A program made the position numbers and the translations under genes. 64,000 bases of DNA from Megalopta genalis (Eukaryota > Arthropoda > Insecta > Hymenoptera > Halictidae): NCBI RefSeq assembly GCF_051020955.1, contig NC_135022.1, positions 8,520,463 to 8,584,462 on the forward strand, given 5' to 3'. Below the pieces are notes generated by a model that worked only from the letters and a program-made list of their open reading frames with translations, ran no database searches and was not told the origin of the DNA. This document shows, piece after piece, positions 19,301-26,699 of this stretch (position 1 is the first letter of the stretch; each line of letters opens with the position of its first letter).

Positions 19301-19449
19301 GCCCGGGGAAGTGGGCGGCAGCAATCTCTTTCTGCGAGGAGGTTATGTCGCGGAAGGAGGCTGCCGAGCGGGATCGGGAGCTTACAGATCCCGCCCGACG
19401 TGCCCGGGGACGGCGTGCGCGCCCACGCCGAGAAACCCAGGGCAGCTGA
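16306..19449 (+). CDS. ORF2 endonuclease-reverse transcriptase, copy A2
   Basis: This 1047-aa replicase carries an AP-type endonuclease at about 1-210 with N11/N13 (QVNLN), E38 (AEPH), D126 and N128 (GDFNAK), D176 (SIVDLSW) and D202-H203 (SDHRYI). The reverse transcriptase spans about 430-770: APGPDG, YRPICLLDEAGKIFE, QFGFREGRSTVDA, motif A D573 (SIDIVNAFN), motif B GVPQGSVLGPLLW, motif C YADD 662-665, GLKIAPEKAE and LKYLGLIL. A C-terminal zinc motif begins at C952 (C-X2-C-X8-H-X4-C). A basic Arg-rich tail ends ETQGS. It would nick the 11-bp repeat and reverse-transcribe the element RNA from its poly(A). Private variant LDSHWCFD is shared with A3. Confidence 0.96.
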   Translation: MGPPGPIIQVNLNCSARAQDLLFQCLAERGAGLAVVAEPHRVPKHPHWMGDSIGSAAIIWAGRPGSPPCSLIERGLGYVAVDWGGTAVVAIYAPPRWSLEEFEQYLDGVGRCVSRCHPRPVLVLGDFNAKATAWGSPGTDSRGREVMDWAAGLELRLLNTGSVHTCVRHNGGSIVDLSWATPPAARRITGWRVAEGVETLSDHRYIVLDLSSAPLSTPRRRTADEGSPQPRWALKRLDQDALMAAAHVVAWPATPAGPVDGNVEAHWFRGAMTSICDVAMPRARVFPRKAVYWWSREIAELRTECVRARRQYARARRRQRTDDVLAAQLYGLYREKVVALQLAIRRAKDQAWRDLLGSLNRDPWGRPYKMALGRLRPWAPPVTESLDPGLLGRVVDALFPVSGEASRPVPEPEEHEWSPDLEVAPEEMAGVVKWLRGKNTAPGPDGIPGRVWLLAASVLGERLRSLYSGLLRSGTFPDLWRESRMVLLRKDGRPGDSPSAYRPICLLDEAGKIFEKIIVARLSRHLSRDGPDLADCQFGFREGRSTVDAIDRVKSLSDNAVARGGVCLAVSIDIVNAFNTLPWSAIREALVDHQVPPYLRRVIGAYLRDRWVEYPGRCGMIRREVDRGVPQGSVLGPLLWDLGYNAVLEKAPLPDGATLVCYADDTLVVAVGSTFERTIRRAEVAVAAVVARIRDLGLKIAPEKAEAVWFHGRPRSRPPARSWIRVGEACVEVKSELKYLGLILDSHWCFDAHLDRLVPRVEKAAASLGRLLPNLGGPGDLVRRLYLGVVRSMALYGAPIWAPYVMTSRRNTLLLRRLQRRMAIRLIRGYRTTSTVAALALAGELPFELQAAVRAYVYGRTSIASRARGAPPERETVEGFELQARRLALARWRAELCSHAGERVPGALLPHFTSWRERRHGRLSYRATQVFTGHGCFGVYLCRIGREATTVCHHCGAEEDSAQHTLEECPAFSALRRVLKREVGRDLALSSLVGAMLEGPGKWAAAISFCEEVMSRKEAAERDRELTDPARRARGRRARPRRETQGS

Positions 19450-19986
19450 GAGTAGGCGGGCGGCGGGTGTACCAGAACATGCTGGTTTCATTGCCCGCCG
19501 CCCGCCAACAGAGGAGGACCTCCACTGTTGGGAGTGGGGGATGACGAGTCGCCTGAAGGAGGCGAGGGTTAACTGTAATCCTCCTCCAATATACTCGTCG
19601 TCCCCCCGGCGGCCGCTGTGATCAGGGCGGGGGCCCTGGTCACCTATCGCGCGGTCGCCGTGTCGGGGCGGTGCGGGGTGCGACCCCTCGCGCCGCCGAA
19701 TTTAAATTTAAATGGATTTTAGGGGGGAGGATTTATCTCCCCCCGGGACGCGGCCGGCCATCGTTACCATCTTGATGGCCGGCCAGGCGAGGGGGAGCCG
19801 CGGTAGTGTTCTTCAAGAGTTCCCGTGGCTCCCCCGTTGATTCGCCAGCGATCGGTCCTGCGTCCTCAGGTCGCCGTGGAGGTTTTAGTGGGTCAAACCC
19901 CACACTACCCTCGTCCCGCTCCCCCGGGCGGGGCGGGGGTGTCTGGCGAGCAGATTTCCTCCACGAAAAATAAAAAAAAAAAAAAA
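19450..19986 (+). other. 3' UTR and poly(A) of copy A2, with hairpins
   Basis: Three strong stems are visible. Stem 1 is perfect over 13 bp, 19455-19467 with 19494-19506, with an inner ACCAG/CTGGT pair. Stem 2 is GGCCGGCCATC 19752-19762 with 19774-19784, perfect over 11 bp with an 11-nt loop. Stem 3 is GGGGGAGCCGCGG 19791-19803 with 19823-19835, with one G-U pair. TTTAGTGGGT (19884-19893) and CCCACACT (19899-19906) also pair and recur in element B. The duplicated TTTAAATTTAAATGG form is shared with A4. Confidence 0.85.
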
Positions 19987-19989
19987 GGT
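19987..19989 (+). repeat. Residual repeat GGT between A2 and A3
   Basis: Only GGT (or AAGGT, counting the last two tail bases) lies between the A2 poly(A) and the C7 start of A3. No complete 11-bp unit separates the two elements. Confidence 0.9.
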
Positions 19990-20360
19990 CCCCCCCGTGT
20001 CCGCTACCTTGTCGTGGTGGGGGGGCTTCGTGCCCTAATGATCCTCAAGGCTGTGCCGGCGGGGAATTTATTCCCTGGCAGGTTCTACCATGCCGGAGTG
20101 GCTTGAGGTGAGGGGCCAACTAAAGTCGGACACATACCGTAAACCTGTGGTCATGTTTTACAGGAACGGGGGTCTTGCCTTAACCGGCCGGGCCGCGAGG
20201 ATGACAACCTCTCTAAAAAATCCCTAGCCCCAAGCAGTGTTGCGCGGTGAAGAGGGCGTAGCTGGAGTAAGCGCCAGCTATGGTTGGTGGGTGCACCAAT
20301 CGTTAGCGGACAACCCCGGGGTACCTGGCGACCCCCCGGGCGTATTAGCCTTCCCCGGGT
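19990..20360 (+). other. 5' leader of copy A3
   Basis: uORF1 is at 20038-20106 and uORF2 at 20090-20227, both intact. A TAG in the ORF1 frame just upstream bounds ORF1. Confidence 0.7.
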
Positions 20361-22556
20361 ATGGCGGCTCTACCCGGGGTGACCTCCTTTCCGACCACAC
20401 TCGTGGGATTAAGTATGGAGTCTACTTTTTCACAAACAACCGGGGAGGGGGGAAACGAGCGTGAGGTGGAGGTGCGCGGGCCTATCGTGCGCCTCAAAAG
20501 ATGCACAGAGCCGGTGTCGCGAAGGCATTCGGCGACACGCGGCAAAAAGAGGACCGCAGCGGGCCTTGGTGAGTGCGATGAGGGGGAGGAGTCAGATTTC
20601 TCTGTCTCCTCCCACCACTCATCGCAGAGTGTCCCGGGCTCGTCGTCAGCGAGGAAAAGAGGACGGCCGCCGACGACCGGCGAATATGTTGGCCTCGCAG
20701 AGGCCAAACTTAGGCTGGCCGAGGCTTCGCAGCTGGAGGCCGAGGCAAGGGAGGTGGCAGCGATATTCGACCCGGGGGCCCCCGTGCCGAGACCATCGCG
20801 GTCGAGCGTCCCGCTCCCGGACGAGACGGATATAGCGGAAAATTTCCGCAACCGTCCAACGCGGGATGTCGCGGCCGCTATATTGGAGAGCCTGGATGAA
20901 GTGGCCAGGATCTCCGGCGTGTCAAGGGGGCTGAAGGGCAATTTGGCCCGCGCCCTAAGGGTGGCCGCCTTAAACGGCAGGGTGGGGGTGTCCGAGCTTG
21001 CGGTTAGGTCAGCTACCGACGCCACGCGTGCCCTGGAGGCAGAGAATGCCGTCCTCAGGGGGCAAATGACGGAGCTGCGGGCGGAGGTGGCTCGGCTCCG
21101 GCAGGTGGTGGAGGCGAGTACGGCTGCTGCCGCAATGCCTCCGCCGCCGCGCCCGGGAAAGGGCTCAGTATCGCTACCGATCGTCGGCGCTCGGGATTGC
21201 CATCGCTCCGGGCAAGAAAAGTCCTCGCCACCACCTGCGGCTGCGCCCGCAGATTTTCTGGCGCAGATAAGCGCCCTGATAGACGCCAAATTGGCGTCAT
21301 TCAGGAGGGAGCTCGCGCCGCGAACGGACTCGGCCATGCGATCGGTGGCACCTGGGCCGTCCGTCCCCTCACAGTCTTCGGACAGGGTGGGGCGGAAGAC
21401 GAAGAAGAAGAAGAAAGGTGGGAAAGCTGGGGCGGCTATAGCGGCCCAGACGGAGCCCGCTCGACCGCGAGCAGAATCGGCGCTACCCTCTGCCGCGCCT
21501 CCGCCCCAGGAGGCGTGGTCCCAGGTGGTTGGCCGCAAGGCTAAAAAGGCGGCTGCCAAGGCCACTGCGGCGGCGAATAATAAAAAAGGACGGGTGGTCC
21601 CGGCGGCCCCCAGGAAGACACCCCTGCCTCCGCGACCGCCACGCACAGCAGCGGTTACCATAACGGTTCCGTCTGGCGTGGACATTACTTACGCGCAGGC
21701 GATGGCCACTGCCAGGTCCAAGGTGGACCTGGCAGAAATTGGCATCGCCTCGCTGAGGCCGCGAAGGGCGGTGACTGGGGGGTTAATTTTGGAAGTCCCT
21801 GGCACCGATGGGGCCGCCAAGGCCACCGTCCTCGCCACAAAAGTGGCGGAAGCGCTGGCAGGCACCGGCGTAAAGGTCGCGCGTCCGGTCAAAAAAGCTG
21901 ACCTTAGGGTGCGCGGCCTGGTCGATTCGACCACGCCGGCGGAGGTCGCTGCGGCTGTTGCCCGCGTGGGCGGGTGCAGCGAGGGGGACATCAATACCGG
22001 CGAAATCCGGTCTTCCCCCTCGGGATTGGGCACCCTCTGGGTCCGATGTCCTGCCGCGGCCGCTCGCAAGGTTGCTGTCGCGGGCCGGATAACCGTCGGC
22101 TGGACCCAGGCAGCCGTGGAGGCCCTGAGTGCCCGGCCTCTGCAGTGTTACCGTTGCCTTGGTGTTGGCCACACCAGTCAGCGGTGCACTTCTGCCGAGG
22201 ATAGGTCCGACTGCTGCTATAGATGCGGCAGTCGGGACCATAAGGCGGCAGCCTGTACGGCCACGCCCAATTGCCCGCTTTGTGCGGGCGCGGGCAAGCC
22301 GTCTGGTCACCGCCTCGGCAGCCGGGCATGTCCTGCCAGTGTGAGGCGAGGCAAGGTGGGCGGCCAAAGGCCGTCTGCCAGACTTAATAAAAAAGGGAAG
22401 GCAACCACGATGGCCAAGGCAGCGACCACCGTGGCCAGCAACGGAAAGGCAGCATCGCCTGATGCTACCGCCTCGCCCGCGGGGGCGGATGGGGCCATTA
22501 AAGTCCCAGACGCCACCGTATCCGCGGCCGTGACGGCGATGGACACGGCTGTGTAA
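20361..22556 (+). CDS. ORF1 gag-like protein, copy A3
   Basis: This is a 731-aa form I copy with NEREVEV in place of NERVGEV and one extra Asn in the basic region (AANNKKGRVV), also seen in A5, A6 and A10. The coiled coil reads RALEAENA/LRAEV. PGKGSVSLPIV is shared with A4. All three zinc knuckles are intact (CLGVGHTSQRC, CGSRDHKAAAC, CPLCAGAGKPSGH). It ends TAATG into ORF2. Confidence 0.93.
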   Translation: MAALPGVTSFPTTLVGLSMESTFSQTTGEGGNEREVEVRGPIVRLKRCTEPVSRRHSATRGKKRTAAGLGECDEGEESDFSVSSHHSSQSVPGSSSARKRGRPPTTGEYVGLAEAKLRLAEASQLEAEAREVAAIFDPGAPVPRPSRSSVPLPDETDIAENFRNRPTRDVAAAILESLDEVARISGVSRGLKGNLARALRVAALNGRVGVSELAVRSATDATRALEAENAVLRGQMTELRAEVARLRQVVEASTAAAAMPPPPRPGKGSVSLPIVGARDCHRSGQEKSSPPPAAAPADFLAQISALIDAKLASFRRELAPRTDSAMRSVAPGPSVPSQSSDRVGRKTKKKKKGGKAGAAIAAQTEPARPRAESALPSAAPPPQEAWSQVVGRKAKKAAAKATAAANNKKGRVVPAAPRKTPLPPRPPRTAAVTITVPSGVDITYAQAMATARSKVDLAEIGIASLRPRRAVTGGLILEVPGTDGAAKATVLATKVAEALAGTGVKVARPVKKADLRVRGLVDSTTPAEVAAAVARVGGCSEGDINTGEIRSSPSGLGTLWVRCPAAAARKVAVAGRITVGWTQAAVEALSARPLQCYRCLGVGHTSQRCTSAEDRSDCCYRCGSRDHKAAACTATPNCPLCAGAGKPSGHRLGSRACPASVRRGKVGGQRPSARLNKKGKATTMAKAATTVASNGKAASPDATASPAGADGAIKVPDATVSAAVTAMDTAV

Positions 22557-25500
22557 TGGGGCCCCCGGGCCCGATAATACAAGTTAACCTCAACTGCTCG
22601 GCCAGAGCGCAGGATCTCCTGTTTCAATGCATGGCCGAGCGGGGTGCCGGGTTGGCAGTCGTGGCGGAGCCGCACAGGGTCCCCAAACATCCACACTGGG
22701 CGGGGGACTCGATTGGCACCGCCGCGATTATTTGGGCTGGGAGGCCGGGGTCCCCGCCGTGCTCAGTTATTGAGCGCGGCCTGGGATACGTGGCCGTTGA
22801 TTGGGGCGGCACCGCGGTTGTGGCGATATACGCACCTCCAAGGTGGTCCCTCGAAGAGTTTGAGCAGTATCTGGACGGGGTAGGGAGATGCGTCTCCCGC
22901 TGCCATCCCGGTCCGGTGCTGGTCCTGGGGGACTTCAATGCCAAGGCCACGGCTTGGGGTTCCCCCGGGACTGACTCGAGGGGCCAGGAGGTGCTTGATT
23001 GGGCGGCGGGACTGGAGCTCCGTCTCCTGAACACGGGCTCGGTCCATACGTGCGTGCGGCATAACGGGGGGTCCATCGTTGACCTTTCGTGGGCAACGCC
23101 CCCGGCCGCGCGCCGTATTACGGGGTGGAGGGTGGCGGAAGGGGTCGAGACGTTGTCTGACCATAGATACATAGTTCTCGACCTCTCCGCCGCCCCACCA
23201 TCGACACCCCGTCGTCGCCCCGCCGATGAAGGTTCGCCTCAGCCGCGGTGGGCGCTAAAGCGCCTCGACCAGGACGCTCTGATGGCCGCAGCACACGTCG
23301 TGGCCTGGCCAGCAACACCGGCCGGGACAGTCGACGGGAATGGGGAGGCCCATTGGTTCCGTGGCGCAATGACGTCCATTTGCGACGTAGCCATGCCCCG
23401 GGCCAGGGTCTTCCCGAGGAAGGCGGTGTACTGGTGGTCGCGCGCGATAGCGGAGTTACGCACCGAGTGCGTCCGCGCGCGACGCCAGTACGCTCGCGCC
23501 CGTCGACGACGACGTACGGACGACGTTCTGGCTGCCCAGCTGTACGGGCGATATCGGGAGAAGGTGGTCGCCCTGCAGCTGGCCATCAGGCGAGCGAAGG
23601 ACCAGGCCTGGCGCGATCTCCTCGGCTCTCTAAACCGAGATCCGTGGGGGCGCCCATACAAGATGGCATTGGGACGATTGCGTCCCTGGGCGCCCCCCGT
23701 GACGGAGAGCCTGGATCCGGGGCTGCTCGGGCGGGTCGTGGACGCTTTATTCCCCGTTAGCGGGGAGGCGTCCCGGCCTGTCCCTGAGCCAGAGGAACAT
23801 GAGTGGTCCCCGGATCTTGAGGTCGCGCCGGAGGAGATGGCCGGGGTCGTCAAATGGCTCCGGGGCAAGAATACCGCCCCGGGGCCGGACGGTATCCCCG
23901 GCCGCGTCTGGTTGCTCGCCACGAGCGTCCTGGGGGAGAGGCTGAGGAGCCTCTACTCTGGGCTTCTGAGGTTGGGAACGTTCCCCGACCTATGGAGAGA
24001 AAGTCGGATGGTCCTCTTGAGGAAGGATGGGAGGCCGGGGGATTCTCCCTCCGCGTACCGGCCCATTTGTCTCCTGGATGAGGCGGGCAAGATCTTCGAG
24101 AAGATCATTGTTGCCCGCCTCTCCAGACACCTGTCCCGCGACGGCCCAGATCTGGCGGACTGCCAGTTTGGCTTCCGGGAGGGGCGATCGACGGTCGACG
24201 CAATCGACCGTCTCAAGTCCCTCTCGGACAATGCCGTGGCAAGGGGCGGGGTGTGCTTGGCGGTGTCCATTGACATCGTCAATGCGTTCAACACCCTGCC
24301 CTGGTCCGCCATTAGGGAGGCCCTCGTCGATCACCAGGTGCCTCCCTATCTGAGGCGGGTGATCGGGGCCTACCTGCGGGACAGGTGGGTTGAATACCCG
24401 GGCCGGTGCGGGATGATACGGAGGGAAGTGGACCGCGGGGTCCCGCAGGGGTCCGTTTTAGGACCGCTCCTGTGGGACCTAGGTTACAACGCGGTCCTGG
24501 AAAAGGCCTCCCTGCCCGACGGTGCCACCCTCGTCTGCTACGCGGACGACACGTTGGTGGTCGCCGTCGGGAGTACCTTCGAGAGGACCATCCGTCGAGC
24601 AGAGGTTGCGGTGGCAGCCGTCGTCGCGAGGATCCGCGATCTGGGGCTGAAAATAGCCCCGGAGAAGGCCGAGGCTGTCTGGTTTCACGGACGGCCTCGG
24701 TCTCGGCCACCGGCCAGATCGTGGATCCGGGTTGGAGAAGCCTGCGTCGAGGTGAAGTCCGAGTTGAAATATCTCGGACTGATCCTCGACAGCCACTGGT
24801 GCTTCGATGCGCATCTCGACCGTCTCGTCCCCCGAGTCGAAAAGGCGGCGGCCTCTTTGGGCCGCCTGCTGCCCAACCTCGGGGGACCGGGAGATTTGGT
24901 GCGCCGCCTATACGTGGGCGTGGTGCGGTCTATGGCCTTATACGGTGCCCCAATATGGGCGCCGTACGTGATGACCAGCCGGCGCAACACGCTATTGTTG
25001 CGCCGGCTGCAGAGGCGGATGGCCATCCGCCTCATAAGAGGTTACCGCACCACGTCTACCGTGGCGGCGCTTGCTCTGGCGGGAGAACTTCCCTTCGAGC
25101 TTCAGGCGGCGGTGCGCGCCTATGTTTATGGGCGCACAAGCATCACCAGCCGTGCTCGAGGGGCCCCGCCGGAGCGAGAGACGGTCGGGGGCTTCGAGCT
25201 CCAGGCCCGGAGACTAGCGCTCGCCAGATGGCGTGCCGAGCTTTGCTCCCACGCCGGCGAGCGCGTCCCCGGGGCTCTCCTGCCGCACTTCACCTCGTGG
25301 CGGGAGAGACGGCATGGCAGGCTCTCCTACCGAGCGACGCAGGTGTTCACCGGGCATGGCTGCTTCGGTGTCTACCTGTGTCGCATCGGGCGGGAAGCGA
25401 CGACGGTGTGCCACCATTGTGGCGCGGAGGAAGACTCGGCGCAGCACACGCTGGAGGAATGTCCCGCCTTTTCAGCGCTGCGCCGAGTCCTAAAACGGGA

Positions 25501-25699
25501 AGTCGGTCACGACCTCGCACTCTCCAGCCTAGTTGGGGCCATGCTGGAGAGCCCGGGGAAGTGGGCGGCAGCAATCTCTTTCTGCGAGGATGTTATGTCG
25601 CGGAAGGAGGCTGCCGAGCGGGATCGGGAGCTTACAGATCCCGCCCGACGTTCCCGGGGACGGCGTGCGCGCCCACGCCGAGAAACCCCGGGCAGCTGA
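22556..25699 (+). CDS. ORF2 endonuclease-reverse transcriptase, copy A3
   Basis: All 1047 aa are open; endonuclease GDFNAK and SDHRYI, reverse transcriptase YADD and the C-terminal CCHC are intact. Private changes are LLATSVLG, LLRLGTFPD, LYVGVVRS, TVGGFELQ, CEDVMSRK and ARRSRGRR. It shares LDSHWCFD with A2, so the neighbours A2 and A3 are sisters in this segment. It is potentially functional as far as motifs show. Confidence 0.95.
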   Translation: MGPPGPIIQVNLNCSARAQDLLFQCMAERGAGLAVVAEPHRVPKHPHWAGDSIGTAAIIWAGRPGSPPCSVIERGLGYVAVDWGGTAVVAIYAPPRWSLEEFEQYLDGVGRCVSRCHPGPVLVLGDFNAKATAWGSPGTDSRGQEVLDWAAGLELRLLNTGSVHTCVRHNGGSIVDLSWATPPAARRITGWRVAEGVETLSDHRYIVLDLSAAPPSTPRRRPADEGSPQPRWALKRLDQDALMAAAHVVAWPATPAGTVDGNGEAHWFRGAMTSICDVAMPRARVFPRKAVYWWSRAIAELRTECVRARRQYARARRRRRTDDVLAAQLYGRYREKVVALQLAIRRAKDQAWRDLLGSLNRDPWGRPYKMALGRLRPWAPPVTESLDPGLLGRVVDALFPVSGEASRPVPEPEEHEWSPDLEVAPEEMAGVVKWLRGKNTAPGPDGIPGRVWLLATSVLGERLRSLYSGLLRLGTFPDLWRESRMVLLRKDGRPGDSPSAYRPICLLDEAGKIFEKIIVARLSRHLSRDGPDLADCQFGFREGRSTVDAIDRLKSLSDNAVARGGVCLAVSIDIVNAFNTLPWSAIREALVDHQVPPYLRRVIGAYLRDRWVEYPGRCGMIRREVDRGVPQGSVLGPLLWDLGYNAVLEKASLPDGATLVCYADDTLVVAVGSTFERTIRRAEVAVAAVVARIRDLGLKIAPEKAEAVWFHGRPRSRPPARSWIRVGEACVEVKSELKYLGLILDSHWCFDAHLDRLVPRVEKAAASLGRLLPNLGGPGDLVRRLYVGVVRSMALYGAPIWAPYVMTSRRNTLLLRRLQRRMAIRLIRGYRTTSTVAALALAGELPFELQAAVRAYVYGRTSITSRARGAPPERETVGGFELQARRLALARWRAELCSHAGERVPGALLPHFTSWRERRHGRLSYRATQVFTGHGCFGVYLCRIGREATTVCHHCGAEEDSAQHTLEECPAFSALRRVLKREVGHDLALSSLVGAMLESPGKWAAAISFCEDVMSRKEAAERDRELTDPARRSRGRRARPRRETPGS

Positions 25700-26219
25700 G
25701 AGTAGGCGGGCGGCGGGTGTACCAGTACATGCTGGTTTCATTGCCCGCCGCCCGCCAACAGATGAGGACCTCCCCTGTTGTGAGTGGGGGATGACGAGTC
25801 GCCTGAGGGAGGCGAGGACTAATTGTGATCCTCCTCCAATATACTCGTCGTCCCCCCGGCGGCCGCTGTGATCAGGGCGGGGGCCCTGGTCACCTATCGC
25901 GCGGTCGCCGTGTCGGGGCGGTGCGGGGTGCGACCCCTCGCGCCGCCGAATTTAAATGGATTTTAGGGGGGAGGATTTATTTTATTTCCCCCCGGGACGC
26001 GGCCGGCCATCGTTACCATCCTGATGGCCGGCCAAGCGAGGGGGAGCCGCGGTAGTGTTCTTCAAGAGTTCCCGTGGCTCCCCCGTTGAATCGCCAGCGA
26101 TCGGTCCTGCGTCCTCAGGTCGCCGTGGAGGTTTTAGTGGGTCAAACCCCACACTACCCTCGTCCCGCTCCCCCGGGCGGGGCGGGGGTGTCTGGCGAGC
26201 AGATTTCCTCCACGTAAAA

Positions 26220-26248
<29 letters not shown>
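25700..26248 (+). other. 3' UTR and poly(A) of copy A3
   Basis: Stems 1, 2 and 3 are present. It has the long form GGATTTATTTTATTTCC and the CCTGATGG version of the stem 2 loop. No gene is seen. Confidence 0.8.
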
Positions 26249-26250
<2 letters not shown>

Positions 26251-26274
26251 TTATGTCAAGGTTATGTCAAGGTT
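26247..26274 (+). repeat. 11-bp repeat, 2 units plus AAGGTT
   Basis: Two perfect units and AAGGTT lie between the A3 tail and the A4 start. Confidence 0.95.
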
Positions 26275-26644
26275 CCCCCCCGTGTCCGCTACCTTGTCGT
26301 GGTGGGGGGGCTTCGTGCCCTAATGATCCTCAGGGCTGTGCCGGCGGGGAATTTATTCCCTGGCAGGTTCTACCATGCCGGAGTGGCTTGAGGTGAGGGG
26401 CCAACTAAAGTCGGACACATACCGTAAACCTGTGGTCATGTTTTACAGGAACGGGGGTCTTGCCTTAACCGGCCGGGCCGCGAGGATGACAACCTCTCTA
26501 AAAAATCCCTAGCCCCAAGCAGTGTTGCGCGGTGATGAGGGTGTAGCTGGAGTAAGCGCCAGCTATGGTTGGTGGGTGCACCAATCTTTAGCGGACAACC
26601 CCGGGGTACCTGGCGACCCCCGGGTGTATTAGCCTTCCCCGGGT
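26275..26644 (+). other. 5' leader of copy A4
   Basis: uORF2 is at 26375-26512 and intact; uORF1 starts MILRAVP (K to R). The leader is one C shorter than in form I copies (GCGACCCCCGGGTG). Confidence 0.7.
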
Positions 26645-26699
26645 ATGGCGGCTCTGCCCGGGGTGACCTTTCTTTCCGACCACACTCGTGGGACCAATT

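Larger units (their letters stand above)
13732..19986 (+). mobile_element. Family A copy A2, full length (reference copy)
   Basis: This is a complete 6255-bp SART-like element: leader, ORF1, ORF2, 3' UTR and a 15-nt poly(A) (19972-19986). Its 5' end is unusual: C7GTGT is followed by a second C run, C7GAGTCCGCTACC, a short duplication of the terminal sequence. The GAG form of the start is otherwise seen only in A8, which also shares ORF1 variants with A2. The tail reads ACGAAAAATAAA instead of ACGTAAAATAAA. Only GGT separates it from copy A3. Confidence 0.96.
19990..26248 (+). mobile_element. Family A copy A3, full length
   Basis: This is a complete 6259-bp copy starting C7GTGTCCGC with a 28-nt poly(A) (26221-26248). 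It landed in the first repeat unit after the A2 tail. Its ORF1 N-terminus is form I, while its 3' UTR shares ACCAGTACATGCTGG and CCCCTGTTGTGAGTGG with A9, whose ORF1 is form II. That is a sign of mosaic ancestry. Confidence 0.95.

Noticed and set aside
16306..19449. R1 element inserted in 28S rDNA
   Set aside because: The protein is R1-like, but no rDNA is visible at any junction; all flanks are the 11-bp repeat.
24406..25794. 462-codon + strand ORF inside ORF2 in a second frame
   Set aside because: Arg/Gly/Pro-rich shadow of ORF2; interrupted in several copies (A2, A5, A8) and without recognisable motif.
13732..26248. LTR retrotransposon or segmental tandem duplication
   Set aside because: There are no LTRs, integrase or protease; each unit ends in poly(A) and begins at a fixed 5' end or truncation, with variable repeat spacers. 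These are independent non-LTR insertions, though local exchange may add to them.
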